Source of the DNA: Castellaniella sp.
Lineage (GTDB): Bacteria; Pseudomonadota; Gammaproteobacteria; Burkholderiales; Burkholderiaceae_B
Direction: 5' to 3'
Length of the DNA: 51,052 nucleotides
NCBI GenBank assembly: GCA_019104865.1
Contig: JAHRWZ010000096.1
Span: 1 to 51,052, forward strand
Part shown: piece after piece, positions 20,951 to 31,558 of the stretch
How the letters are laid out: the number at the start of each line of letters is the position of its first letter
Position numbering within the stretch: position 1 is the stretch's first letter
Notes under the pieces: generated by a model
Told to the model about the DNA's origin: nothing
Database searches by the model: none
Seen by the model: only the letters and a program-made list of their open reading frames with translations
Program-made: the position numbers and the translations under genes

Positions 20951-21825
20951 GCCTCGCGCCTCTCGAACCCTGCCTGCCCGACGGGTACACCCGCCAGGCG
21001 ACCTACCTCGCCCGCAACCTGCAGTCCAAAACTGTTCAGCAACCGCCGGGTCGCGAAGTCCGGCTGGCCGCCGGTCAGCAGGGCAACGTCGTCCGCATCC
21101 GGATGCAGCGCCTGCTCGGCGCGTGGCAGCAGGCTGCGCGCGCGGCGGGCGATGGCTTCGGCAGGATCCAGCCAGTCCACCGGCCAGGGCGCCAGCCGCC
21201 GGAACACATTGGCCAGGAACGGATAATGCGTGCAACCCAGCACGACAATGTCCGTCCGGGCGGCCCCATCTTCCACGAAACACGGCTCGATTTCGGCCCG
21301 GATCCGCGCGTCGGGCACTGGCCGGCCACGCAGGTAATCCTCGGCCAGCCGCGCCAGCACCGATGACCCAACCAGCTGGACCCGGCACTTCGAGGCAAAG
21401 GACTGGATCAGACGATGCGTATAGTCGCGCCGGACGGTGCCTGGCGTGGCCAGGACCGAGACCAGCCCAGATCGCGTCCGCTCGGCGGCCGGCTTGATCG
21501 CGGGCACCGTCCCGACGAACGTCATGCCGGGATACGCAGCCCGCAAGGCCGCGCCCGCGACCGTGAACGCCGTATTGCAGGCCACCAGGCACAGGACCGG
21601 ATCATGCGCACGCAGCAGATCCCCGAACAGATCGACGATGTGATCCCGTAAATCCTGCTCGGCCCAGTCGCCATACGGAAACGCGGCGTCATCGGCGACA
21701 TACAGAAACCGCCGCTCCGGAATCAGCACCCGCGCCTCGCGCAATACGGTCAGGCCGCCGACGCCGGAATCGAACACGAGGACGGGCCGGTCCGGATCGG
21801 CGCATGAATCAGAAAGGGAAGGCAT
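20947..21825 (-). CDS. murI: Glutamate racemase
   Basis: A 292-residue enzyme that converts L- to D-glutamate for peptidoglycan. The N-terminal [16 protein letters not shown] carries the catalytic aspartate/serine region. The two catalytic cysteines lie in VACNTAFT (C83) and [10 protein letters not shown] (C198). It is 13 bp downstream of cca on the same strand, so the two are probably co-transcribed. It converges with the methyltransferase gene with a 4-bp overlap. Confidence 0.95.
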   Translation of the reverse strand: MPSLSDSCADPDRPVLVFDSGVGGLTVLREARVLIPERRFLYVADDAAFPYGDWAEQDLRDHIVDLFGDLLRAHDPVLCLVACNTAFTVAGAALRAAYPGMTFVGTVPAIKPAAERTRSGLVSVLATPGTVRRDYTHRLIQSFASKCRVQLVGSSVLARLAEDYLRGRPVPDARIRAEIEPCFVEDGAARTDIVVLGCTHYPFLANVFRRLAPWPVDWLDPAEAIARRARSLLPRAEQALHPDADDVALLTGGQPDFATRRLLNSFGLQVAGEVGRLAGVPVGQAGFERREA

Positions 21826-21838
21826 GGTCAGGCACCTG

Positions 21839-23017
21839 TCATCCGGTCAACACTGTCAGTGCGCGCAGCCGTGCCGCCCCGAGGTCATCACGGATCCGCG
21901 CCGCATCCCCCCCCGCCGCTCGCGCGATCGCGCCGGCATCCACGGATCGCACGGCATCCAGACGACGCGACCATGCCGCGACATCCACATCGCCGCGGGC
22001 ACAATCGGCCGCGGCCAGCAGCGCCAGACAGCGGTCCGGGCGGCGCAGGGCATCACAGGATTCCAGCAGCGCCAGCCAGGCGGCGGGACCGCCCTGCGCC
22101 GAATCACCACCCGCGACCGAGGACCCCGCCCGGACACCGGCATCTGGCTGCGCGGCAGCACGCGCGATACCGGCCAACCGATCCAGCACAACGGGCAGCA
22201 GCCGCGCCAGGTCGCGGCATGCCGACGGCGCCCGCAACCGATTCTGCAGGTCGGGGGCGGACTTCCGGCACAACAACGCATGGCGTTGGGCGAGGTCCAG
22301 CCTCCGGGCGGCCGCACACGCCAGCCCGGCTGACACCTCGGCATCCCAGACCAGCCCCGGCGCGACACGCGCCAACGCGCCACATTCCACCAGGACGTCC
22401 AGCATCCGCCCCGGATGCCCTGTCATCAGTCCCTTGGCGAATTCCTGCCAGACCCGCTCGGGCACCAGGGCATCGACCTCGCCATTGCGCACCAGCGCGC
22501 GGCACATGTCCAGGGTTTCGGGGGCGATGGAAAAATCGTGGAAGCGCGCCGCGAACCGCGCCAGCCGCAGCAGCCGCACGGGATCCTCGACAAAGGCCGA
22601 GCCGACATGACGCAGGATGCGCGCCCGCACGTCCGCCACCCCGCCCAGAGGATCGATCAGCGTGCCGTCGGGCATCCGGGCAATGGCGTTGACGGTCAGA
22701 TCGCGGCGGCGCAGATCGTCTTCCAGGGTCACATCCTGGCCCGCATGAAAAACAAACCCCCGGTAGCCGCGCCCCGATTTGCGCTCGGTACGCGCCAAGG
22801 CGTATTCCTCGCGGGTATCGGGATGCAGGAAGACCGGAAAATCCCCACCGACCGGCGTAAAGCCGCGCGCCGCCAGGGTTTCGGGCATTGCGCCGACCAC
22901 CACCCAGTCACGATCGCCGGCAGGCAGCCCCAGCAAGGCATCGCGCACGGCACCACCGACGATATAGACATCCAGCCCGGCGGTTGCGGGATCATCCCGC
23001 CCCCTGTTGCCGGCCAT
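21839..23017 (-). CDS. cca: CCA tRNA nucleotidyltransferase
   Basis: A 392-residue class II nucleotidyltransferase that adds or repairs the 3'-CCA of tRNAs. Visible are [12 protein letters not shown], the metal-binding aspartates in [45 protein letters not shown], and the [12 protein letters not shown] block. The ATG at 23017 is preceded by AAGGGGAA. A much longer open frame upstream is an out-of-frame reading of the transglycosylase gene and is not part of it. The C-terminal third is alanine- and arginine-rich, and I see no clear HD phosphohydrolase domain as found in the E. coli enzyme. Confidence 0.92.
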   Translation of the reverse strand: MAGNRGRDDPATAGLDVYIVGGAVRDALLGLPAGDRDWVVVGAMPETLAARGFTPVGGDFPVFLHPDTREEYALARTERKSGRGYRGFVFHAGQDVTLEDDLRRRDLTVNAIARMPDGTLIDPLGGVADVRARILRHVGSAFVEDPVRLLRLARFAARFHDFSIAPETLDMCRALVRNGEVDALVPERVWQEFAKGLMTGHPGRMLDVLVECGALARVAPGLVWDAEVSAGLACAAARRLDLAQRHALLCRKSAPDLQNRLRAPSACRDLARLLPVVLDRLAGIARAAAQPDAGVRAGSSVAGGDSAQGGPAAWLALLESCDALRRPDRCLALLAAADCARGDVDVAAWSRRLDAVRSVDAGAIARAAGGDAARIRDDLGAARLRALTVLTG

Positions 23018-23073
23018 GTCGTTGTTCCCCTTCCCGTCGTCCCGCGTCGACGCCACCGGGCCAGACCGGCGGA

Positions 23074-25290
23074 TCACGGCATTGCCGTCCGTACCCCATC
23101 GGCGGGGCTGATCGTGCCCAGACGCGCCTTGAGCGAATCTGGCTTGCCCGAGAACAGCATCGAATACCAGACGGCATTGGACAGGACGTTCTTCACGTAC
23201 AGCCGGGTTTCGGTGAAGGGAATGGTCTCGGCGAAGATGGCGCCTTCGACGGGCGCCTGCAACTGGGCACGCCAGCGCTTGGGGCGCCCCGGACCGGCGT
23301 TGTAGCCGGCCGTCGCCAGCAACTGCGAACCGCCCAGCCCTTGCAGCACCATGTTCATGTAGCTGGTGCCCAGCACGGTATTGGTGTCGAAATCGTTCAC
23401 CTGATCGGGGGTGAAGTCCTTCAGGCCGATCTTGCGCGCCACGTATCTGGCGGTCGCCGGCATCAGCTGCATCAGGCCGGACGCCCCGACATGAGAGCGG
23501 GCATCCATGATGAAGCGCGATTCCTGGCGGATCAGGCCATAGACCCATGCGGGATCCAGATCGATCTGACGCGCCTTGGCGGCGACACGCCCCTCGAACG
23601 GCGCGATGAAACGCTGGCCGAAATCGACGACATGCTTCGTCTGCAGCGAGGTATTGACGACCCGGTCGAAAATCTGCCGTTCGCGGGCGAATTCCGCCGC
23701 CCCCCGCAACTGCGGATCGCTCATGCCCCGCAGGGCGAAGTTCCATTCCGGCACGGCTTCGCGCCGCCAGCCCAGGTCGAACAGCGCCACCGCGCGTTCC
23801 AGACCCGGATTGGCGCGAGCCTGTGCCACCCAGGCCGGATCCAGCGGCGCAGGTGTGGCGGGCAGGCTGGGCGTGCGGCCCAGTTCTTCGGTGGCCAGCT
23901 GGCCATAGAATCCGAAGTCGCCGGCGATGGATTCGTAATACTGGCGCGCCGCCTGATCGTTGCCCTGCGCCGCCAGCGCACGGCCATACCAGTAGCGCCA
24001 CACGGGCTCGTCCGCCTGAGACCCGGTCATCTTGCGGATCGCGGCGGCCACCCGGTCCCACTGGATGGGCGAAGCGCGCAGTTCGGCGCGAACTTCCCAG
24101 GAATGGTTGAAATCCGTCATTGGCACGAAGCCTGATTCCCGGTACCACCGGGCGGCATCCGGATCCACGTCCAGCGCGGCCGCCAGCCCGAACTGCCCCC
24201 AGACCCACTGCAGGTCGGATTTGGGCATCCAGCGGGCCCACCGATCCTGGATGTACCGCGCCGCATCCAGGCGATCGTCGCTGCGCGCCAGACGCGACAG
24301 CGCCACCGCGTCCAGCTCGAAATCCGTCGCCGAGTGCGGCTGCGGACGCGATTCCAGCCATTTGCGCGGGTTTTTCATCAGCGCGGCGAACTGCACCATG
24401 GCGGCATCGTCAAATACCACGGACGCCATCCGGCTGATGTCGCCGGCCTTGCCCGATTCCAGCGTATCGCGCAGCAAGCCGTTGAGTTCCTTGCGGCTGA
24501 GCACGTGGTCCGCATTGACCTGGTCGAGCAGGCTCCAGCAATCGGTGTTCGGCTTGAAGACGTCGATGATCTCGGCCGCCTTCGCACGTTTTCCGGTCAG
24601 GTGGCGGGCCAGCAGCTGGGCGCACTGCACGGCGGCGGAAGGATCCCGCACCGGGGCGATGCGCAGGACCTGGGCGTAGTCCCCCGTGCGGGCGGATGCC
24701 AGGATCCAGTCGGCGCGAATGCGGTCTCCCAGATAGGCATCCTGCGTGTCGTTCAGGAATTTCTGGACTTCGGCTTGCGGCACCGGGGTGGTCGGATCCT
24801 GCAGGCGCTGGCGCAAGGACCAGTAGCGTGGATAGATCCCCAGTACAGGATCGGCGGCCGCCACAGGCACCAGATGATCCAGATCGGCCCAGCGGCGCTT
24901 GCGCATCGCGTCGTACGCATCCTGCACGGCCTGACGCGCCGCAGGCGGTACCGTCGGGGACACGTACGCCGGCACCACCGGGGGTGCCGGCTGGGACACC
25001 GCCGGCCTGGCGCCTGTCGGGGCGCCTGTTGGTGCATCCGCCGAACCCGCCAGCGCGGTCGTCGGGGCATCCGCAGATTTCGACGGCGCGGCCACCGCCA
25101 CGCGGGGCGCCTCGCCCGCCTGCTCTTCGGCTGCCGTCGGGGCCTGCGCTCCCGCGCAGCCGCTGAGACCCAGCGTGGCCGTCAGCCCCAGCGCCAGCAT
25201 GCGCCGGCGGGACGCGGGGGCCTCATGCCCCCGGACAAGATCCCCGGACCGGCCGGGGAACCCCGGATACCTTAGAATATCCAACCACAT
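23074..25290 (-). CDS. slt: Soluble lytic murein transglycosylase (Slt70 family), lipoprotein-like
   Basis: About 738 residues from the ATG at 25290. It cleaves the glycan strands of peptidoglycan. A long superhelical, alpha-rich domain is followed at the C-terminus by the SLT catalytic domain, with the catalytic glutamate in GLIRQESRF and then [13 protein letters not shown] and [10 protein letters not shown] lipobox-like LGLSGC with RRR before the hydrophobic stretch suggests an outer-membrane lipoprotein. The start is uncertain: the ATG at 25200 would drop the arginines and lacks a ribosome-binding site, whereas 25290 keeps them and has GGGGTGG upstream. Residues after the lipobox are Ala/Pro-rich. 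cca follows 56 bp downstream. Confidence 0.88.
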   Translation of the reverse strand: MWLDILRYPGFPGRSGDLVRGHEAPASRRRMLALGLTATLGLSGCAGAQAPTAAEEQAGEAPRVAVAAPSKSADAPTTALAGSADAPTGAPTGARPAVSQPAPPVVPAYVSPTVPPAARQAVQDAYDAMRKRRWADLDHLVPVAAADPVLGIYPRYWSLRQRLQDPTTPVPQAEVQKFLNDTQDAYLGDRIRADWILASARTGDYAQVLRIAPVRDPSAAVQCAQLLARHLTGKRAKAAEIIDVFKPNTDCWSLLDQVNADHVLSRKELNGLLRDTLESGKAGDISRMASVVFDDAAMVQFAALMKNPRKWLESRPQPHSATDFELDAVALSRLARSDDRLDAARYIQDRWARWMPKSDLQWVWGQFGLAAALDVDPDAARWYRESGFVPMTDFNHSWEVRAELRASPIQWDRVAAAIRKMTGSQADEPVWRYWYGRALAAQGNDQAARQYYESIAGDFGFYGQLATEELGRTPSLPATPAPLDPAWVAQARANPGLERAVALFDLGWRREAVPEWNFALRGMSDPQLRGAAEFARERQIFDRVVNTSLQTKHVVDFGQRFIAPFEGRVAAKARQIDLDPAWVYGLIRQESRFIMDARSHVGASGLMQLMPATARYVARKIGLKDFTPDQVNDFDTNTVLGTSYMNMVLQGLGGSQLLATAGYNAGPGRPKRWRAQLQAPVEGAIFAETIPFTETRLYVKNVLSNAVWYSMLFSGKPDSLKARLGTISPADGVRTAMP

Positions 25291-25324
25291 GTGCCACCCC
25301 ACGCCAACCGCAACAGCCTGCCCT

Positions 25325-25960
25325 ATGAACCAGAACGCACAGGATACCGCAGTCCCCCTACGGAAGCGACTCAAACAGCGCCGCGCCGCACTCCCCGAAT
25401 CCGACCGTGACCGGGGCGCCTTGCTGATCCGCGGCCGCCTGTACACCTGGCTGGCCAGCCAGCGGACCCGCCGGCTTGAAACCGGCCGCCCGGACGTACG
25501 CCACATCGCCGCCTTCTGGGCGATGGACGACGAGCCCGCCCTGGAAGGGCTGCTGCGCCAATGGGCCGAAGACGAATCGCTGACCGTATCCCTGCCGGTC
25601 GTCACCGCCCCGGACAGCCCCTTGTCCTTCCATCTGTGGACACCCGACACCCCGATGCAGGCAGGCGCCTATGGCATCCAGGAACCCGACGGCCCGACAG
25701 CGCCGGCGCCGGATCTGATCCTGGTGCCCACCCTGGGCTTCACGCGCCAGGGCGACCGCCTGGGCTATGGCGGCGGGTACTACGACCGCACGCTGGCGGC
25801 GCTGAAGGCCGGCGGCCATGTGTTCACCACAATCGGTATTGCCTGGGCCTGCGGGGATCTCAGTGGGGAATCCTACACACCCGCCCCGCACGACGTCCGG
25901 CTGGACGCCATCCTGACGGACAAGGGTTGGGCGCTGCCGGCGCCCGATCTGTCGGCCTAA
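25325..25960 (+). CDS. 5-formyltetrahydrofolate cyclo-ligase
   Basis: A 211-residue enzyme that uses ATP to turn 5-formyl-THF into 5,10-methenyl-THF. The family motif LGYGGGYYDRTL is near residue 150, after PDLILVPTLGFTRQGDRLG, and the N-terminal RKRLKQRRAALPE is typical. It is divergent from the transglycosylase gene with 34 bp between the chosen starts. It converges with metF, overlapping by 4 bp, which places two folate one-carbon enzymes side by side. Confidence 0.92.
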   Translation: MNQNAQDTAVPLRKRLKQRRAALPESDRDRGALLIRGRLYTWLASQRTRRLETGRPDVRHIAAFWAMDDEPALEGLLRQWAEDESLTVSLPVVTAPDSPLSFHLWTPDTPMQAGAYGIQEPDGPTAPAPDLILVPTLGFTRQGDRLGYGGGYYDRTLAALKAGGHVFTTIGIAWACGDLSGESYTPAPHDVRLDAILTDKGWALPAPDLSA

Positions 25961-26799
25961 GAACCGAGCCCCAGGTTGTCGCAGATCTGTACCACCGCAT
26001 CCGCGTTGTTCAGCGTATAGAAATGCACCCCCGGCGCCCCCTGCTCCAGCAAGCGGGACGCCAGGGCGGTCACCATATCGACGCCAAATGCGCGAATCGA
26101 CGCCTTGTCGTCGCCGAAATCCTGCAGCCGCAGCCGCACCCAGCGCGGGATTTCCGCGCCGCACATGGCGGAAAACCGTGCCAGCTGCGTGTAATTGGTC
26201 ACCGGCATGATGCCCGGCGTGATGGGGATATCCACCCCGTGGGCCCGCACGCGATCCACGAAATCGAAGTACGCGTCCGGATTGAAGAAATACTGGGTGA
26301 TGGCCCCATTGGCGCCGGCCCGCACCTTGTCCACGAAATACCCCAGATCACGCTCGGCGCTTTCCGCCTGGGGGTGCATTTCCGGATAGGCGGCGACCTC
26401 GATGTGAAACGCGTCGCCGTAGTGTTCGCGCACGAAATGCACCAGTTCACTGGCATGATGCAAGTCGCCCGTGTCGCCCCCCATACCCGACGGCAGGTCG
26501 CCACGCAGGGCCACCAGACGACGGATACCGCGGTTGCGGTAATTATCCAGAATGGCGTGGAGGTCTGCGCGGGTCGCGCCGATGCACGACAGATGCGGCG
26601 CCACGTCGGTGCCCAGGTTGCGCAGCATTTGCACAGTATCGAGCGTGCCGGTGCGGGTTGAACCGCCGGCCCCGAAGGTGACGCTGACGTAGGCCGGGTT
26701 CAGCGCCGCCAGCCGCTTGGCCGAACGCACCAGGCGTTCCTGGGCGGCAATGTCGCGCGGCGGGAAATATTCCAGGCTGAGAATGGACTTCGAACTCAT
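25957..26799 (-). CDS. metF: 5,10-methylenetetrahydrofolate reductase
   Basis: A 280-residue flavoenzyme that reduces methylene-THF to methyl-THF for methionine synthesis. SLEYFPPRD, VSVTFGAGGSTR, LVALRGDLPSG, ITQYFFNPDAYFDFVD and PGIMPV are the family blocks, and the length matches E. coli MetF (296). The start ATG at 26799 overlaps the stop of the small membrane protein gene as ATGA. It is the third gene of an ahcY-membrane protein-metF operon, so it should fall under the SAH riboswitch. Confidence 0.95.
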   Translation of the reverse strand: MSSKSILSLEYFPPRDIAAQERLVRSAKRLAALNPAYVSVTFGAGGSTRTGTLDTVQMLRNLGTDVAPHLSCIGATRADLHAILDNYRNRGIRRLVALRGDLPSGMGGDTGDLHHASELVHFVREHYGDAFHIEVAAYPEMHPQAESAERDLGYFVDKVRAGANGAITQYFFNPDAYFDFVDRVRAHGVDIPITPGIMPVTNYTQLARFSAMCGAEIPRWVRLRLQDFGDDKASIRAFGVDMVTALASRLLEQGAPGVHFYTLNNADAVVQICDNLGLGS

Positions 26800-27131
26800 G
26801 AAAGCAACAATCCGGAAAGCGCCGTCGACACGATGCTGTAGACGATGGCGCCGATCACCGCCCACCAGAAGCCATCGACCTGGAACCCTTTCAGGATCGA
26901 GCCGGCGAACCAGAACACCAGAGCATTGAGCACGATCAGGAAAAGGCCCAGCGTGACCACGGTCAGCGGCAGGGTCAGGAGGATCAAGAGCGGCTTGATG
27001 AGGGTATTGAGCAACCCCAGCACCAGCGCGGCGATCAGCGCCGAGCCGAACGAGGCCACGGTGATCCCGGGCAGGATGTACGCCACCACCAGCAAGGCGA
27101 CGGCATTCAGGATCCAGACGAGCAGCAGCAT
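26796..27131 (-). CDS. Small four-helix membrane protein, phage holin family (DUF/YvlD-like)
   Basis: A 111-residue protein with four hydrophobic segments, including LPGITVASFGSALIAALVLG and NTLIKPLLILLTLPLTVVTL, typical of the YvlD/phage_holin_4_2 family. The ATG at 27131 has a strong GGAGG 7 nt upstream, better than the GTG at 27146. It sits between ahcY and metF and is coupled to metF by a 4-bp overlap. The function is unknown; despite the family name there is no sign of phage origin here. The conserved position suggests a role tied to the methyl cycle or membrane, which is only inference. Confidence 0.85.
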   Translation of the reverse strand: MLLLVWILNAVALLVVAYILPGITVASFGSALIAALVLGLLNTLIKPLLILLTLPLTVVTLGLFLIVLNALVFWFAGSILKGFQVDGFWWAVIGAIVYSIVSTALSGLLLS

Positions 27132-27223
27132 GATGAACCTCCACACGAAAAGTCAGGCGGACATCCCACCGGGACGCCGCATCCGGGATTCCAGGCCGTC
27201 CGGTCTGAAATCCCGGGCGATGA

Positions 27224-28630
27224 TCAATAACGGTAATGACCGGGCTTGAATGGGCCGTTGACCGGCACGCCGATGTAATCGGCCTGCTTATCCGACAGCG
27301 TCGTCAGGCGCACGCCCAGTTTCTTCAGGTGCAGACGAGCGACCTTTTCGTCCAGATGCTTGGGCAGCACGTAGACCTGGCCGGTCTTGTACTGCTCGCC
27401 GCGCGTGAACAGTTCGATCTGCGCGATGGTCTGGTTGGTGAAGGATGCGGACATCACGAAGGACGGGTGGCCCGTGGCGCAACCCAGGTTCACCAGGCGC
27501 CCCTTGGCCAGCAGGATGATGCGCTTGCCGTCCGGGAAGATGATGTGATCGACCTGCGGTTTGATCTCTTCCCACTGCAGATCTTCCACCGAGGCCACGT
27601 TGATCTCGCTGTCGAAGTGGCCGATGTTGCAGACGATGGCCTGGTCCTTCATGCGGTACAGGTGCTCGCGGTCGATCACGTGGTAGTTGCCGGTGGCCGT
27701 CACGAAAATATCGGCCTGCTCCACCACGTCCGGATCGTTCAGATCGACGACACGATAGCCTTCCATGGACGCCTGCAGGGCGCAGATGGGATCGACTTCC
27801 GTCACCCAGACCTGGGCGCGCAAGGCGACCAGCGCCTGCGCGCAACCCTTGCCCACGTCACCAAAACCGCAGACCACGGCGATCTTGCCCGCCACCATCA
27901 CGTCGGTGGCGCGCTTGATGCCGTCCACCAGAGATTCGCGGCAGCCGTACAGATTGTCGAACTTGGACTTCGTCACGGAATCGTTGACGTTGATGGCCGG
28001 GATCTTCAGATCGCCGCGCTGCGACATCTGGTATAGGCGGTGCACGCCGGTGGTGGTTTCCTCGGTCACGCCACGGATCTGCGCCAGGCGGGTCGAATAC
28101 CATTTCGGGTCGCGCGCCAGCTGCGCCTTGATCGCGGCGAACAGCACGCGTTCTTCCTCGTTTTCGGCCTTGGCGATGACGGACGGGTCGGTCTCGGCAC
28201 GCGAGCCCAGATGCAGCAGCAGCGTAGCATCGCCGCCATCGTCCAGAATCATGTTGGCCTGCTCGCCCTGCCAGTCGAAGATGCGGTGCGTGTACTGCCA
28301 GTAGTCTTCCAGGGATTCACCCTTGACGGCGAACACCGGGGTGCCGCTGGCCGCGATCGCGGCGGCGGCGTGGTCCTGGGTGGAAAAAATGTTGCACGAA
28401 GCCCAGCGGACCTCGGCGCCCAGCGCCTTCAGGGTCTCGATCAGCACCGCCGTCTGAATGGTCATGTGCAGGCTGCCGGCAATGCGCGCGCCCTTGAGCG
28501 GCTGCGACGCGGCGAATTCCTCGCGTGTGGCCATCAGGCCCGGCATTTCGGTTTCGGCGATGGAGATTTCACGGCGGCCCCAGTCGGCCAGGGCGATATC
28601 GGCGATGACGTAATCGTGTGCAGTGCTCAT
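27224..28630 (-). CDS. ahcY: Adenosylhomocysteinase
   Basis: A 468-residue enzyme that splits S-adenosylhomocysteine into adenosine and homocysteine and so relieves product inhibition of methyltransferases. Visible are [15 protein letters not shown] at the N-terminus, [20 protein letters not shown], the NAD-binding [15 protein letters not shown], and the C-terminal KPGHYRY. The start is ATG at 28630. A preceding SAH riboswitch and promoter are visible at 28723-28808. It heads the operon with the holin-like gene and metF. Confidence 0.97.
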   Translation of the reverse strand: MSTAHDYVIADIALADWGRREISIAETEMPGLMATREEFAASQPLKGARIAGSLHMTIQTAVLIETLKALGAEVRWASCNIFSTQDHAAAAIAASGTPVFAVKGESLEDYWQYTHRIFDWQGEQANMILDDGGDATLLLHLGSRAETDPSVIAKAENEEERVLFAAIKAQLARDPKWYSTRLAQIRGVTEETTTGVHRLYQMSQRGDLKIPAINVNDSVTKSKFDNLYGCRESLVDGIKRATDVMVAGKIAVVCGFGDVGKGCAQALVALRAQVWVTEVDPICALQASMEGYRVVDLNDPDVVEQADIFVTATGNYHVIDREHLYRMKDQAIVCNIGHFDSEINVASVEDLQWEEIKPQVDHIIFPDGKRIILLAKGRLVNLGCATGHPSFVMSASFTNQTIAQIELFTRGEQYKTGQVYVLPKHLDEKVARLHLKKLGVRLTTLSDKQADYIGVPVNGPFKPGHYRY

Positions 28631-28657
28631 GGTGTTCCTGTAGAGCCTGCGCGGCCG

Positions 28658-28693
28658 GGGCGGCGGTTGCCGCCCACCCCTGCCCGCGCAGGG
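28658..28693 (-). promoter_or_regulatory. Two tandem hairpins in the ahcY leader
   Basis: Between the SAH aptamer and the ahcY start lie two perfect hairpins: 28678-28693 (6-bp stem, 4-nt loop) and 28658-28675 (7-bp stem GGGCGGC, 4-nt loop). Neither is followed by a T-run. They may belong to the riboswitch expression platform or simply structure the leader. Confidence 0.4.
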
Positions 28694-28722
28694 CAACGAT
28701 GGGCGCCGTTCATGAAGAAGGT

Positions 28723-28792
28723 TCCTGAGCCTGGCGGCCCCCGCATCAAGGCCCGCGACGGGCCGGCGGGGCCGGTGCAGCGCCCCTCAGGA
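28723..28792 (-). promoter_or_regulatory. SAH (S-adenosylhomocysteine) riboswitch
   Basis: On the minus strand the RNA starts UCCUGAGGGGCGCUGCA and ends GCCGCCAGGCUCAGGA. Both match the conserved ends of the SAH riboswitch aptamer, including the GCGCUGCA and GCCAGGCUC blocks. The closing P1 helix is 7 bp (UCCUGAG with CUCAGGA). It lies 92 nt before the ahcY start and a few nt after a TATAAT -10 box. In beta-proteobacteria this class is known to switch on ahcY when SAH accumulates. Confidence 0.9.
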
Positions 28793-28802
28793 AAAGGGGG
28801 TC

Positions 28803-28808
28803 ATTATA
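28803..28808 (-). promoter_or_regulatory. -10 element of the ahcY promoter
   Basis: A perfect TATAAT on the minus strand ends 10 bp before the first base of the SAH aptamer, placing the transcript start near 28796. The -35 region is poor; the best candidate is TTGCGC with a 15-bp spacer. Confidence 0.7.
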
Positions 28809-28884
28809 AACGAAGCGTTCTCAGCGCAACGATACCTATCGGTTGTTCCAGGTGAAACCCCTGGCTTCGATTTCGCCGGCAATA

Positions 28885-29132
28885 TCAGAACATCCGGTGC
28901 TTCGCCAGTGGAAGGCCGTGTTTTTCGACGAAAGCATTCGAGCTTTCGATGGCTTCCTGGTTCTCTGCCAGCCATCGCTCGCTGCGCGCGCGAGCGATGG
29001 CCTGGGCAACACCCGCTTCAGCAGCCTGCGAGATATTGATTTGCAAGGCTTTAGCCTGCGAGAGCAGGCCTTCGGGCAGTGAACATTCGTAGCACGCTTG
29101 GCCGCACTATGAGGACGGTTGGGGGGCGGCAC
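28885..29132 (-). pseudogene. ccdA: CcdA-type antitoxin relic, frameshifted, no CcdB partner
   Basis: A GTG at 29132 with GGAG 8 nt upstream opens a frame reading through AAKRATNV, the CcdA start. At 29081-29084 one base is missing. In the next frame the protein continues SLPEGLLSQAKALQINIS, then QAAEAGVAQAIARARSERW, AENQEAIESSNAFVEKHGLP and LAKHRMF before a TGA at 28885. That is a full CcdA antitoxin (DNA-binding N-terminus, toxin-binding C-terminus) apart from a 1-nt deletion. A ccdB toxin gene would be expected directly downstream, but the sequence runs into the ahcY promoter instead. A sequencing error cannot be excluded for the frameshift; the absence of ccdB can be seen. Confidence 0.8.
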
Positions 29133-29207
29133 GACGATCTCCGGATTTCAATAATGCAAATATGCGCCCACAAGTCAACAGGTTATAGCGCATAAGAGAC
29201 CGACAAC

Positions 29208-29243
29208 GACAAGCCCCAACGGAAACAACCGTTGGGGCTTGTC
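29208..29243 (-). terminator. Strong hairpin downstream of metK
   Basis: A perfect 15-bp stem (GACAAGCCCCAACGG at 29208-29222 with its complement at 29229-29243) has a 6-nt loop, 62 bp after the metK stop. Read on the minus strand it is followed by GTTGT rather than a clean T-run, so termination is likely but not certain. Confidence 0.65.
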
Positions 29244-29304
29244 TTGTGCGAGTGACAATCGCGGCGCGTGGCCAGCCGGCCGCGACGTGCGGCCGGCTGC
29301 CGAA

Positions 29305-30468
<1,164 letters not shown>

Positions 30469-30487
30469 AGCGATACGTCCTGTATAA

Positions 30488-30506
30488 GCACCGGACCGAC
30501 CGGTGC
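30488..30506 (-). promoter_or_regulatory. Hairpin in the metK leader
   Basis: GCACCGG (30488-30494) pairs with CCGGTGC (30500-30506), giving a 7-bp stem with a 5-nt loop about 20 nt upstream of the GTG start of metK. It lies just before the ribosome-binding site. It does not match a SAM riboswitch I recognise, so its role is open. Confidence 0.3.
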
Positions 30507-30617
30507 GAGGTTGAACGAAACGCGTTGCACCTCTGGATGTATCGGGGCGCGACGCTTTAGCGGTTTAAACCACGCCGTTGCCGGGGTGGGGATCGCTCCG
30601 CAAGTTGTCGGGTTAAC

Positions 30618-30631
30618 TCAGCGATCGCTGA
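30618..30631. promoter_or_regulatory. 14-bp palindrome between metK and the acyltransferase genes
   Basis: TCAGCGATCGCTGA is a perfect palindrome centred 155 bp before metK and 73 bp before the first acyltransferase, flanked by AT-rich DNA. It could be an operator for either gene; no regulator is identifiable. Confidence 0.3.
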
Positions 30632-30697
30632 AATTTTAAGCGAAAATAGCCTTCGCCTGCTGAAACCTTTTTGACCAACAGGGACATTTCACCGCGC

Positions 30698-31558
30698 ATG
30701 TTGTTGTTTATCGTCCGTTTGCTGGCCTGTCTGCCGCTTTCCTGGCTTCAATCGCTGGGACGGTTGATCGGCCGGATCGTCTATGCCTTTCCGGGCCGCT
30801 ATCGCCGCCGCCTGCGCGCCAACGCGCGCCGCGCCGGCTATGACAGTCCGGCCTTCGCGCGCCGCGCCGCCGCCGAATCCGGCGCCATGATCCTCGAGAT
30901 CCCCAAAGTCTGGTGGCGCACCTCGCAATGCCTGGCGATCACCCGCGGCGACCAGGAAGCCATTGTCCAGGATGCATTGGCCGAAGGGCGCGGGGTGCTG
31001 TACCTGACCCCACACCTGGGGTGCTTCGAGATCACGGCCCGCCATCTGACCCAGTATGGCCCGCTGACCGTGATGTTCCGGCCCTCGCGCAGCCGCCATC
31101 TGGACCCGATCGTCGAGTCCGCCCGCGACATGCGCAACCTGCGCGCCGTGCCGGCCAACCGTCACGGTGTGCGCGAGTTCGTGCGCGCCCTGAAGCGGGG
31201 CGAGGCCGTGGGCATGCTGCCGGACCAGGTGCCGCGCGAAGGCGACGGGCTGTGGCTGCCCTTTTTCGGCGAATATGCGCTGACGATGACCCTGGCGGCC
31301 CGGCTGGCGCTGCAGACGGGCGTGGCGGTCATCCTGACCGCCGGAGAACGCCTGCCGCACGGACGCGGCTGGCGCATGCACTACCTGCGTCTGCCCGAAC
31401 CGCTGCCGGACACCCCCGAAGCCCTGGCCCTGGCCATCAATCAGGCCATGGAAACCTTGATCCGTCGCTTTCCGGAACAATACCTGTGGAGCTACAACCG
31501 CTACAAACGGCCGAACGATGCGCCACCGCACCCGGGTGAGGCTCATGGCTTTCGATAA
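30698..31558 (+). CDS. Lysophospholipid / lipid A acyltransferase, LpxL (HtrB) family
   Basis: A 286-residue inner-membrane-associated acyltransferase that adds a secondary acyl chain to lipid A. A hydrophobic N-terminal anchor (LLFIVRLLACLPLSWLQSL) is followed by the catalytic H-x4-E motif LTPHLGCFEITARHL (H106, E111). LPDQVPREGDGLWLPFFGEYA is also typical. The start ATG at 30698 is preceded by an AGGGA about 14 nt away, which is far; a TTG at 30671 is in frame. It overlaps the next acyltransferase by 14 bp, so two secondary acyltransferases are made together. Confidence 0.9.
   Translation: MLLFIVRLLACLPLSWLQSLGRLIGRIVYAFPGRYRRRLRANARRAGYDSPAFARRAAAESGAMILEIPKVWWRTSQCLAITRGDQEAIVQDALAEGRGVLYLTPHLGCFEITARHLTQYGPLTVMFRPSRSRHLDPIVESARDMRNLRAVPANRHGVREFVRALKRGEAVGMLPDQVPREGDGLWLPFFGEYALTMTLAARLALQTGVAVILTAGERLPHGRGWRMHYLRLPEPLPDTPEALALAINQAMETLIRRFPEQYLWSYNRYKRPNDAPPHPGEAHGFR

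Noticed and set aside
22888..24135. A 415-codon open frame on the plus strand opposite slt/cca
   Set aside because: It is an antisense shadow of the cca and transglycosylase genes; its protein is low-complexity Arg/His/Pro and matches no family, while both opposite genes have clear motifs.
25200..25325. A 6S RNA gene in front of the 5-formyl-THF cyclo-ligase gene, as in many proteobacteria
   Set aside because: The gap to the divergent transglycosylase gene is far shorter than a 6S RNA and shows no long hairpin with a central bubble.
26796..27131. Phage or prophage remnant, suggested by the holin-family name
   Set aside because: No other phage gene is near, and the gene is translationally coupled to metF within a housekeeping operon.
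30469..30697. A SAM riboswitch upstream of metK
   Set aside because: Only one short hairpin and a palindrome are visible; none of the conserved SAM-binding blocks I know is present.
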